NCBI GenBank assembly: GCA_963774155.1
Contig: CAVZDW010000008.1
Span: 124,001-188,000, forward strand
Source of the DNA: DASSUW01 sp963774155
GTDB lineage: Bacteria > Actinomycetota > Thermoleophilia > Solirubrobacterales > Solirubrobacteraceae
DNA: 64,000 nt
Direction: 5' to 3'
Under the pieces are notes generated by a model that was given only the letters and a program-made list of their open reading frames with translations, ran no database searches and was not told the DNA's origin. Below are positions 33,053-40,624 of the stretch, piece by piece (the stretch's first letter is position 1; each line of letters starts with the position of its first letter). Position numbers and translations under genes: made by a program.

Positions 33053-33825
33053 AGTCCCGCCGCGACCGCAGCGAGTCGAGCAAATCCTCGAGCGCGCCCG
33101 TCGTAGCCGAGCGTCACGGACACCGCGTGCGCCTGCTCGATCGCCACGCGGCCGAGCAGCCCGAGCCGCGCCTCGCTGAGCCGCGCCGTCGGCCCGGCCA
33201 CCGAGAGCGCGGCGACCACGGCGCCGTCGGCGTCGCGCACCGGCGCGGCCGCCGCGGCGAGCCCGAGCTCGAGCTCGTCGACGATCGTCGCGTAGCCCGC
33301 CTGCCGCACGCCCTCGAGCTCGCGCTCGAGCACCAGGCGGTCGACGATCGTGCGCGTGGCGCGGCGTTCCAGCGGGCCCGACGGCAACGCCGCGGCGCCG
33401 AAGGCGAGGAACACCTTGCCGGCCGCGCTGCAGTGGTCGGGCACCTCGAGCCCGACCCAGTTGCTGGCGCCGAGCACGTGGCGGCCGTCGACCTGGGCGA
33501 CGGCCTCGGCGCCGCGCGCGGTGCGCACCATCAGGTTCACGGTCTCGCCGCTCTCGGCGGCCAGGCGCCGCATGGCCGGCCCGGCGAGCTCGGCGAGGTC
33601 GCGCCGCTGCTCACCGGCCTGGGCGAAGCGCTTCTCGCGCGGGCCGGGACGCACGCCCGTGCGGGCGGCGTCCCACTCCACGAGGCCGTGGCGCTCGAGC
33701 GCCTCGAGCGCGGCGTGGACGCCGTCGGCCGAGCTGCCCGCCGCCGTCTCCAGCTCCACGACGGTGCGCGGCGAGCGCTCGAGCACGAGCGCCAGCACCC
33801 GGGCGGTGAGGTCGGCGGCGTCCAC
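33051..33825 (-). CDS. IclR-family regulator, C-terminal frame change
   Basis: About 257 residues if one base is removed. The N-terminal winged helix (TARVLALVLERSPRT, SSADGVHAALEALERHGLVEW) and effector domain (SGETVNLMVRTARGAEAVAQV, CSAAGKVFLAFGAA) are intact and paralogous to the IclR at 22134. Near the C-terminus the open frame runs on through repeat copy B. The alternative frame reads ALEDLLDSLRSRRD then TGA at 33051-33053, a normal IclR ending. The switch would be a single extra G in the GGG run near 33096-33098. GTG 33825 lies 3 nt after the BCCT stop, so it is co-transcribed with the transporter. It probably senses betaine or choline. Confidence 0.82.
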
Positions 33826-33828
33826 GGG

Positions 33829-35412
33829 TCAGGACGGCGGCGTCGTGGGGGCCAGCGCCGGCTCCTCCCGCTCGAACCGCGTGGCCGGTTGCGGTTCGAT
33901 GACGAGCTGGGGCGAATCCGCCCGCAGCGCTTTCATCAGCCCCACGGACAACCCGATCATCACGAGCAGGAACGGCGCCGCGACGAGGATCGCCGCCTGC
34001 TGGAGCGCCTCCAGGCCGCCCGCCAGCAGGAGGACCGAGGCGGCCGCGCCCATCAGGACGCCCCACACGACGACGATGATCCGCGGAGGTGAGAGGCTCC
34101 CGCGGCAGGACAGCATGCCCATGACGACCGAGGCCGCGTCCGCGCCGCTGACGAAGAACAGCGCGACCAGGACGATGACCACGATCGACGTCAGGTCGGA
34201 CAGCGCGTACTGCTCGAGCGTGGTGAAGAGCGCCAGCTCCGGGCTCGTGCCGACCGCCGCCGCGATGTCCGCCGTCCCGGTGAGCTGGAGGTTGATCGCC
34301 GCGCCGCCCAGGATCGCGAACCACACGAAGCTCACGCCGCTCGGGATCAGGATGACGCCGAGCACGAACTGCCCGATCGTGCGGCCCTTCGAGATGCGGG
34401 CGATGAAGGTGCCGACGAAGGGTGCCCAGGAGATCCACCAGGCCCAGTAGAAGATCGTCCACGAGCCGAGCCACTCGCGGTCGCCGAAGGCGCCGGTGCG
34501 GAACGAGTTCGGGACGATGCTCGTCAGGTAGCCGCCGACCGCCTCGGTCAGCGTGTCGAAGATGAAGACGGTCGGCCCGACCACGAGCAGGAAGAGCAGC
34601 AGGAACCCCGCCAGGACCATGTTGGCGTTGCTCAGCCACTGGATGCCCTTGGCGACTCCGGTGACGGCCGAGACGACGAAGGCCACGGTGAGGACGGCGA
34701 TGATCGCCACCGCGATGCCGTTGGAGATCTCGACGTCCCAGAGGATGTTCATGCCGCCGTTGATCTGGAGCGCGCCGAGGCCGAGCGACGTGGCGCTGCC
34801 GAACAGCGTCGCGAAGATGGCGAGGCTGTCGATCCCGCGCCCGATCGGCCCGTCCACGCGGTCACCGATCAGCGGCCGGAACGCGGTGCTGATGAGGTTG
34901 CGCTGGCCCTTGCGGTAGACGAAGTAGGCGAGCGCGAGGCCGACCACCGCGTAGATCGCCCACGGGTGGAAGGCCCAGTGGAAGTACGAGTACTCCATGG
35001 CCACCCGCGCCGCCTCGGACGAGCCGGCGGGCGCCACGTCGTTGGGCGGTGCGCTGAGGTGCGAGATCGGCTCCGCCACGCCGAAGAACATCAGCCCGAT
35101 GCCCATGCCCGCGCTGAACATCATCGCGATCCACGACGAGGTGCGGAACTCGGGCTTGTCGTCGTCCGCGCCGAGCCGGATCTTCCCGTGCCGGCTGATG
35201 CCGAGGTAGATCGCGAGCCCCAGGAAGCCGAGCGTCGACAGCACGAAGGCCCAGCCGAAGTTCTCGATCACCCAGCTGAGCGCCGAGTCGGCCGCCGACG
35301 ACAGCGACTCGGTCTCGAGCACCCCCCACAGGACGAAGGCGATGCAGAGCGCCGCCGAGACGTAGAAGACCCAAGGATCCACCTGCCGGAGCGCCGGCTT
35401 CTGCTCTTCCAT
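33829..35412 (-). CDS. BCCT-family glycine betaine/choline transporter
   Basis: 527 residues with about 12 membrane helices. The BCCT hallmarks are present: the Gly-rich unwound helix MFSAGMGIGLMFFGVAEP (about 98-115), YFHWAFHPWAIY, and the family signature region FYWAWWISWAPFVGTFIARISKGR with aromatic substrate-box Trp residues. The C-terminal tail is short (about 20 charged residues) and lacks a long osmosensing domain, which favours nutritional uptake over osmoregulation. ATG 35412 has GGGAGG upstream. It is first in an operon with IclR. The palindromic element copy 5 lies 34 nt upstream. Confidence 0.92.
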   Translation of the reverse strand: MEEQKPALRQVDPWVFYVSAALCIAFVLWGVLETESLSSAADSALSWVIENFGWAFVLSTLGFLGLAIYLGISRHGKIRLGADDDKPEFRTSSWIAMMFSAGMGIGLMFFGVAEPISHLSAPPNDVAPAGSSEAARVAMEYSYFHWAFHPWAIYAVVGLALAYFVYRKGQRNLISTAFRPLIGDRVDGPIGRGIDSLAIFATLFGSATSLGLGALQINGGMNILWDVEISNGIAVAIIAVLTVAFVVSAVTGVAKGIQWLSNANMVLAGFLLLFLLVVGPTVFIFDTLTEAVGGYLTSIVPNSFRTGAFGDREWLGSWTIFYWAWWISWAPFVGTFIARISKGRTIGQFVLGVILIPSGVSFVWFAILGGAAINLQLTGTADIAAAVGTSPELALFTTLEQYALSDLTSIVVIVLVALFFVSGADAASVVMGMLSCRGSLSPPRIIVVVWGVLMGAAASVLLLAGGLEALQQAAILVAAPFLLVMIGLSVGLMKALRADSPQLVIEPQPATRFEREEPALAPTTPPS

Positions 35413-35445
35413 CAGCGATCGCCTCCCCTGGTGATCGGAACCCAG

Positions 35446-35457
35446 CAGATATATCAG
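35446..35457. promoter_or_regulatory. Shared palindromic element, copy 5
   Basis: CAGATATATCAG matches CTGATATATCAG at 11 of 12 positions. It lies between divergent BCCT transporter and glycerophosphodiesterase genes, too far from either start to be only a leaderless -10 box. It supports an operator role for the motif. Confidence 0.6.
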
Positions 35458-35519
35458 ATTTTCACATTTGCCTGACTCCCTCCGATAGGTTCGGCGCGTA
35501 GCCGAGCAAGGGGGAACCC

Positions 35520-36659
35520 ATGAGGTCGGGACGGATTGCCGTACTGGTGCTGGTCGCGTTGTTCGCCGGGGTTCCGCCGGCGCTGGCGCACGACGACGAA
35601 CCGCTGATCATCGGCCATCGGGGGGCTCCGGGCTACCTGCCCGACCACACGCTGCAGGGCTACCGGTTGGCGATCAAGATGGGCGCCGACTACATCGAGC
35701 CGGACCTCGTGGCGACGAAGGACGGCCATCTGATCGCGCGCCACGAGCCGAACATCACGGGGACCACGGACGTGGCCCTGCATCCCGAGTTCCTGTCGCG
35801 GAAGACCACGAAGAACGTCGACGGCATCGACGAGACCGGCTGGTTCGCCTCCGACTTCACGCTCAAGGAGATCAAGACGCTGCGCGCCGTGCAGCCGTTC
35901 ACCTTCCGGCCCCAGGGCTTCAACGGTGAGTTCGAGATCCCGACGTTCGACGAGGTCATCGCGCTCGCCAAGCGCTACCGGGTCGGCATCTACCCCGAGA
36001 CGAAGCACCCGACGTACCACCAGCGGCTCGGGCTGGCGCTCGAGGGCCGGCTCGTGAACGCGCTCAAGAAGGCCGGGCTGAACCGGAAGAGCTCGCCCGT
36101 CTTCATCCAGTCCTTCGAGCAGGCCAACCTCAAGCAGCTCAACCGGATGACCGACGTCAGGCTCGTGCAGCTCGTCGACGCCGCCGACGTCAAGCCCGAC
36201 GGCTCGCTCGAGTACTACGCGCCGTGGGATCGCCCGTACGACTGGACCGTCTCCGGCGATCCGCGCCTGACGTCGCGCACGTTCGGGTTCTTCGCCACCG
36301 ACGCCGGCCTCGCCGAGATCAAGACCTACGCCGACGGCATCGGCCCGTGGAAGCGCTACATCGTCAGCACGGCGGCGGTCGACATCAACGGCGACGGCAC
36401 GGTCGGCGACGAGAACGGCGACGGTGCGATCAACGACGGCGACCGCAAGCTGTTGCCGCCGACGACGCTGATCGACCGCGCGCACCGCAAGGGCCTGCTC
36501 ATCCACACGTGGACGTTCCGCGACGAGGGCCAATACCTGGCCTACGACTACCGCGGCAAGCCGCTGGCCGAGTACCGGCACTTCTTCAAGCTCGGGATCG
36601 ACGGCGTGTTCTCGGACTACACGGCCACGGCGGTGCTCGCCCGCTGGCTCTACGGCTAG
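35520..36659 (+). CDS. glpQ: Secreted glycerophosphodiester phosphodiesterase
   Basis: 379 residues with a Sec signal peptide (RIAVLVLVALFAGVPPALA, cleavage near AHA/DDE at about 24). The GDPD TIM barrel has IIGHRGAPGYLPDHT (His/Arg pair), YIEPDLVATKDGHLIARHE (Glu, Asp, His) and EIPTFDEVI. Near the C-terminus an acidic calcium-loop-like insert (DINGDGTVGDENGDG, about 292-306) interrupts the barrel. It hydrolyses glycerophosphodiesters such as glycerophosphocholine to glycerol-3-phosphate and choline outside the cell. Facing the BCCT transporter across the shared palindrome, it could supply choline to the pathway; this is inference. AGGGGGAA precedes the ATG. Confidence 0.9.
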   Translation: MRSGRIAVLVLVALFAGVPPALAHDDEPLIIGHRGAPGYLPDHTLQGYRLAIKMGADYIEPDLVATKDGHLIARHEPNITGTTDVALHPEFLSRKTTKNVDGIDETGWFASDFTLKEIKTLRAVQPFTFRPQGFNGEFEIPTFDEVIALAKRYRVGIYPETKHPTYHQRLGLALEGRLVNALKKAGLNRKSSPVFIQSFEQANLKQLNRMTDVRLVQLVDAADVKPDGSLEYYAPWDRPYDWTVSGDPRLTSRTFGFFATDAGLAEIKTYADGIGPWKRYIVSTAAVDINGDGTVGDENGDGAINDGDRKLLPPTTLIDRAHRKGLLIHTWTFRDEGQYLAYDYRGKPLAEYRHFFKLGIDGVFSDYTATAVLARWLYG

Positions 36660-37168
36660 GCGGCTGCTTCTCCCAGCAGCCGCTCCACCAGCACGCAGTC
36701 CTTCCAGCGCCCGTCCAGCCGGCCGTGGCGGCGCTGGATGCCGACCTCGTGGAACCCAGCCGCGGCGTGTACCGCGCGGCTGGGCGCGTTGTCGGTGAAC
36801 ACGCGGCTGGTGAGCTTGTAGAGCCCCGCCTGCTCGGACGCCGTGCAGAGCTCGTCGAGCAGGCGCCGTCCGAGCCCGCGGCCGCGGGCGGCGCGGGCGA
36901 CGTAGACCCCGTGCTCGCCCACGCCCTCGTACACGCAGCGGTCCGAGTACGCGCTCACGCGGGCGAAGCCGAGCACGCTGTCGCCGTCGTCGGCGACGAG
37001 GAACGGGAGGCCGTTCTCGAGCCACTCGCCGACCTCGTCCGGCTCGCGCGGACGCGTCTCGAACGTGGCCAGCCGGTCCTCGATCCCCTCGTTGTAGATG
37101 GCGGCGATGCCGGTGGCGTCGGCCGGCGTGGCCGGCCGGATGTGAATCTGGCGCACTTCTTCGACCAT
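36656..37168 (-). CDS. GNAT acetyltransferase (phosphinothricin acetyltransferase-like)
   Basis: 170 residues from ATG 37168. GNAT features are IHIRPATPADATGIAAIYNEGI at the N-terminus, the acetyl-CoA loop ARAARGRGLGRRLLDELC (RGxGxG-type) and SRAVHAAAGFHEVG. The opening and the RxATFET-like segment resemble the Pat/phosphinothricin group, which acetylates small amines or amino acids. A longer open frame upstream was rejected because the conserved fold begins here. The stop overlaps the glpQ stop on the other strand. The substrate is unknown. Confidence 0.87.
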   Translation of the reverse strand: MVEEVRQIHIRPATPADATGIAAIYNEGIEDRLATFETRPREPDEVGEWLENGLPFLVADDGDSVLGFARVSAYSDRCVYEGVGEHGVYVARAARGRGLGRRLLDELCTASEQAGLYKLTSRVFTDNAPSRAVHAAAGFHEVGIQRRHGRLDGRWKDCVLVERLLGEAAA

Positions 37169-37199
37169 ATCGACGCCTGCGCGGGTACCCTCATGGCGA

Positions 37200-38159
37200 A
37201 TGTGGGACGCGGCCGTCGAGCTGGCGGCTGCCCTGGAACGCGCGTGGTCGAGCTTCGCCGAGGCCCTGACCGGTGCCGCACCCGGGTGGCTTGTCCTTGG
37301 GGTCTTGCTGCATCTGGGAAACCAGGTGGCGCGCGGTCGCGGCTGGTGCACCCTGCTGCGCTCCGCCGCGGGCAGCGAGGTGCGGCGGCGCGACGCGGTC
37401 GGCGCCTGGATCGCCGGCGCCGGCGCGGGCGGGCTCGCGTCCGCGCGCGCGGGTGACGCGCTGCGCGTCCTGCTCCTGCGCCGCCGGCTCCCGGAGGCCG
37501 GCTGCCCGCTGCTGGCCGGCACGCTGGTGGCCGAGGGCGTGGGCGAGCTCGTCGTCGGAGTCGCGCTGATCGCGCTCGCGCTCGGCGTCGGCGTCGGACC
37601 GGCCTTCTCCCCGCCGGGCGCGACGATCGTGCTCGCGGCGCTCGCCGTCGTCGCCGTGCTCGTCGTGATCGTCGCCCGGGTGCCGCGCCTGCGCGCGATC
37701 GCCCGCGGCGTGGGTTGCGGCTGCGCCCCGCTCAAGCAGCCCGGCGCCTACGCGCGGGGGGTGCTGCCCTGGCAGATCGCCAGCCGCGCCTGCCGGCTCG
37801 GCGCGCTGGCCTGCTTCCTCGCCGCCTTCGGCCTGCCGGCCGGCCTCGCCGCCGTCCTGCTCGTCGTCGGCGCCCAGACCGGCGGGCGCCTGCTGCCCTT
37901 CGCGCCCGCCTCGGTGGCCGCCGGCGCGGCGATGCTCGCCGCCGCCTTCGAGCCGGTCACCGGCACCGCGGTGCCCGCGGGTCAGGTCGCCGCGTTCTTC
38001 GTGGGCACGAGCGTCGTGCTCACCATCGTGGGCACGACGCTCACGCTCGTCATCTGCGCCAGGGCCTCTCAGGCCTCGGCGAAGCGGGGCCTCAGCGCCG
38101 TGGCCGGCACCGTGCTGCGCATCCGCAGCCCGCGGGCGACGGTCGAGCCGAGCGCGTAG
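37200..38159 (+). CDS. Integral membrane protein, LPG-synthase-TM/UPF0104-like
   Basis: 319 residues, mostly hydrophobic with about eight Ala/Val/Leu-rich segments (for example TLVAEGVGELVVGVALIALALG, ATIVLAALAVVAVLVVIVA). The pattern of a GNQVARGRGWCTLL loop, AGAGAGGLASARAGDALRVLLLRRR and VAEGVGELVVG resembles the flippase-like membrane domain of lysylphosphatidylglycerol synthases. No catalytic aminoacyl-transferase domain is attached. Its 3' end overlaps the converging PAP2 gene by about 90 nt. Polar lipid or polyprenyl-lipid transport is a guess. Confidence 0.72.
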   Translation: MWDAAVELAAALERAWSSFAEALTGAAPGWLVLGVLLHLGNQVARGRGWCTLLRSAAGSEVRRRDAVGAWIAGAGAGGLASARAGDALRVLLLRRRLPEAGCPLLAGTLVAEGVGELVVGVALIALALGVGVGPAFSPPGATIVLAALAVVAVLVVIVARVPRLRAIARGVGCGCAPLKQPGAYARGVLPWQIASRACRLGALACFLAAFGLPAGLAAVLLVVGAQTGGRLLPFAPASVAAGAAMLAAAFEPVTGTAVPAGQVAAFFVGTSVVLTIVGTTLTLVICARASQASAKRGLSAVAGTVLRIRSPRATVEPSA

Positions 38160-38824
38160 CCCGCGCCGGCGGCGACCACGCCGGCCGCGATGTCGAACAT
38201 GTAGTGGTTGCCGGTGGCGACCACGGCGAGCGCGATCACCGGGCCCCACATCCACGCAATGAACTTGACGACCGGGTTGCGGACGGCGGCGGCCACCACG
38301 AGCCCGATGACCACGGCGAAGCCGACGTGCAGGCTGGGGACGGCGGCCAGCTCGTTGTAGAAGCTGGTGGTCAGCGACGAGTCGAGCGACATGCCGGTGC
38401 CGGCGGTGATCGTGTCGACGAGGCCGGAGTCGGCCAGCCGCGGGGGAGCGACCGGGAAGGCGGCATAGACCGGGATCGAGATGACCCAGGTGGCCAGGAT
38501 CGTGTTGCGCAGGCGCTCGTAGTGCGGGCGCGAGCGCTTGTAGAGGAAGATCAGCGAGCCGGGGAGCACGACCAGCTGGGCGGCCAGGTACAGGTGGTTG
38601 AGGAGCCACAGGACCCACGTGCCGGTGAGTCCCTGCTGGACCGACCGCTCGACGGCGACGCCGAGGTCGTCCTGGAGATCCATGATCCAGTTCGCGTTGG
38701 CCTGGGCGACGCCGAGGTCGCCGATGGTGACGAAGCGAGCCGCGCTGTAGAGCAGATAGGCGAGGAGGAAGATGCCGAGCTGCGCACGGGCCGCTGGGGA
38801 GAGGGAGAGGGCTCGGGCGGGCAT
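38069..38824 (-). CDS. PAP2-superfamily membrane phosphatase (inositol phosphorylceramide synthase-like)
   Basis: 251 residues with six or so membrane helices. The PAP2_3 motifs are AVPSLHVGFAVVIG (Ser, His) and VATGNHYMFDIAAGVVAAG (catalytic His and Asp), with an upstream RSRPHYERLRN loop. The subfamily dephosphorylates lipid phosphates or transfers phospho-head groups. ATG 38824. No partner besides the neighbouring membrane protein is apparent. Confidence 0.85.
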   Translation of the reverse strand: MPARALSLSPAARAQLGIFLLAYLLYSAARFVTIGDLGVAQANANWIMDLQDDLGVAVERSVQQGLTGTWVLWLLNHLYLAAQLVVLPGSLIFLYKRSRPHYERLRNTILATWVISIPVYAAFPVAPPRLADSGLVDTITAGTGMSLDSSLTTSFYNELAAVPSLHVGFAVVIGLVVAAAVRNPVVKFIAWMWGPVIALAVVATGNHYMFDIAAGVVAAGAGYALGSTVARGLRMRSTVPATALRPRFAEA

Positions 38825-38902
38825 GACCAGACGGTACGACCGGGCCCTCCCGCGATCATCCGAGGTGCCGCGAGGGCGATGGTGAGGCTACGTCTTAGTC
38901 GG

Positions 38903-38939
38903 GGGTGCGGAGAACCGCACCCTCCCCGTCCGGGGAGGG
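38903..38939 (+). other. Two overlapping hairpins upstream of a secreted protein gene
   Basis: GGGTGCGG-AGAA-CCGCACCC (38903-38922) is an 8-bp stem with a tetraloop. CCCTCCCC with GGGGAGGG (38920-38939) forms a second stem that shares the bases CCC at 38920-38922. They lie 36-72 nt before ATG 38975, so they may be leader structures or a terminator for upstream transcription. No U-run follows. Confidence 0.5.
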
Positions 38940-38974
38940 CCAACCGTCCGGGGGCGCAGTACCGTCCGCGCCCG

Positions 38975-40624
38975 ATGCGCCGGATTGCCCCACTCCTCGC
39001 GACGGTCCTGCTTCTTGTCGGGGCAGCGCCGGCCGCCGCCGAGACCTTCTCGGTCACGACGACCGTGGACTCGACCGGCGCGTGCTCGGGCGCGAACTGC
39101 CCGAGCGTCCGCAGCGCGCTCGCTGCGGCCGGTACCACCGACGAGCCCGACACGATCGTCGTCCCGCCCGGAAACTACGAGATCACCGGCGGCGAGCTGA
39201 CGGTGGACACCAATGTGACGATCCGTGGTGCCGGCGCACGCGCGACGCGGATCTTCATGTCGCCCGAGTTCCCGGATCGCGTCTTCGACATCGCGGCCGT
39301 GGTCGCGACGATCTCCCATCTCACGATGGAGGGCGGGACGGCGTTCGACTTCACGGGATTCTTCGGCGGCAACCTGCGCAACTCGGGCGGCAACCTGACG
39401 CTCGACCACGTCCGCGTGACCGGCGGCTCCGCCTACAGCGGCGGTGGCATCTCGAACAACACCGGCACGATGGTGATCGAGCACAGCCTGATCGACGACA
39501 ACGAGGCGCTGCAGGGCGGCGGCGACTCCGGCGGCATCCAGAACTTCGGCACGACGAACGTGCCCGGTGACCTGACCGTGCGCGACTCGACCGTCTCCAA
39601 CAACCGGGCATTCAACGGCGGCGGGATCTTCGCCTGGGGCGACGGCACGAAGATCACGCGCGTCGTGCGCACGACGGTGGTCGGCAACCAGGCCAACACG
39701 CGCGGCGGCCTCGGGCCGGGCGGCGAGCCCGGTCACACGTTCACCGTGCAGGGTTCGATCATCGCCGGCAACACGCCCGACAACTGCGTAACGCCGCTGC
39801 CGGTCAGCGAGGGCGGCAACGTCGTGAGCAACAGCGACTGCCAGTTCGCGGCCGCCAGCGACATCGTGGCCGACCCGCAGCTCACGCTCTTCACCGGCGG
39901 CGAGACCGACGTATTCGCCATCGCGGCCACGAGTCCGGCGGTCGACCGCGCCGGAGCCTGCGCGGGCACCGACCAGCGCGGCCTCGCCCGCCCGCAGGGC
40001 GCCGCCTGCGACTCAGGCGCCTACGAGCTCGAGCAGGCACCGCCGGAGCAGCCGCCCCCAGCGGGGCCAGGGCCGCAGCCGTCGCCGCAGGACCCGCAGC
40101 CCGAGTACAAGCAGACCGTCGTGGTCGACGAGCTGAGCGGCACGGTCAAGGTCCGCCTCAAGGGCACCAACGCGTTCGTCGCGCTCGACGCGGTCCAGGA
40201 CGTCCCGATGGGCTCGGAGATCGACGCTCGCAAGGGCGTGGTCGAGCTCGCCTCGCAGGCCAAGCCGGGCGCCGAACCCCAGACGGCGAAGTTCTCCGAG
40301 GGCATCTTCAAGGTCACCCAGTCGGGCGGCGTCACCGTCCTCACGCTCACCGATAAGCTCTCCTGCACGACGGCCAAGAAGGCCTCGGCTGCGGCCAAGA
40401 AGGTCAAGAAGCGCCGCCTCTGGGGCGACGGCTCAGGCCGCTTTCAGACCAAGGGCAAGCACAGCGCCGCGACCGTCGTGGGTACGAAATGGCTCGTCGA
40501 GGACACCTGCACGACCACGCTCACCCGCGTCGTCCGCGGCAAGGTCAAGGTCCGCGACTTCGTCAAGAAGAAGACGGTGACCGTGAAGGCGGGCGGCCGC
40601 TACACCGCCCGCCGCAACGGCTAG
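38975..40624 (+). CDS. Secreted right-handed beta-helix protein with FecR-like C-terminal domain
   Basis: 549 residues. A signal peptide (RRIAPLLATVLLLVGAAPAAA, cleavage near AAA/E) leads into a polymorphic-outer-membrane/beta-helix repeat region (about 45-345) with NSGGNLTLDHV, GGGISNN, NNRAFNGGGIFAWG turns and a terminal CAGTDQRGLARPQG...CDSGAYE signature common in such proteins. A Pro-rich linker (about 355-375) follows, then a FecR-like beta domain (VLTLTDKLSCTT, DTCTTTLTRVVRGKVKVRDF) whose style is frequent in Solirubrobacterales. It probably acts in the envelope or outside the cell. The stop overlaps the groEL stop on the other strand. Confidence 0.83.
   Translation: MRRIAPLLATVLLLVGAAPAAAETFSVTTTVDSTGACSGANCPSVRSALAAAGTTDEPDTIVVPPGNYEITGGELTVDTNVTIRGAGARATRIFMSPEFPDRVFDIAAVVATISHLTMEGGTAFDFTGFFGGNLRNSGGNLTLDHVRVTGGSAYSGGGISNNTGTMVIEHSLIDDNEALQGGGDSGGIQNFGTTNVPGDLTVRDSTVSNNRAFNGGGIFAWGDGTKITRVVRTTVVGNQANTRGGLGPGGEPGHTFTVQGSIIAGNTPDNCVTPLPVSEGGNVVSNSDCQFAAASDIVADPQLTLFTGGETDVFAIAATSPAVDRAGACAGTDQRGLARPQGAACDSGAYELEQAPPEQPPPAGPGPQPSPQDPQPEYKQTVVVDELSGTVKVRLKGTNAFVALDAVQDVPMGSEIDARKGVVELASQAKPGAEPQTAKFSEGIFKVTQSGGVTVLTLTDKLSCTTAKKASAAAKKVKKRRLWGDGSGRFQTKGKHSAATVVGTKWLVEDTCTTTLTRVVRGKVKVRDFVKKKTVTVKAGGRYTARRNG

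Noticed and set aside
31786..33825. 679-residue IclR fusion protein on the minus strand
   Set aside because: Beyond the IclR fold the frame runs antisense through the repeat and the Fe-S oxidoreductase gene; a one-base correction gives a normal IclR end.
36656..37735. 359-residue form of the GNAT protein
   Set aside because: The upstream extension is low-complexity Arg/Pro/Ser text overlapping the opposite membrane protein gene; the GNAT fold starts at ATG 37168.
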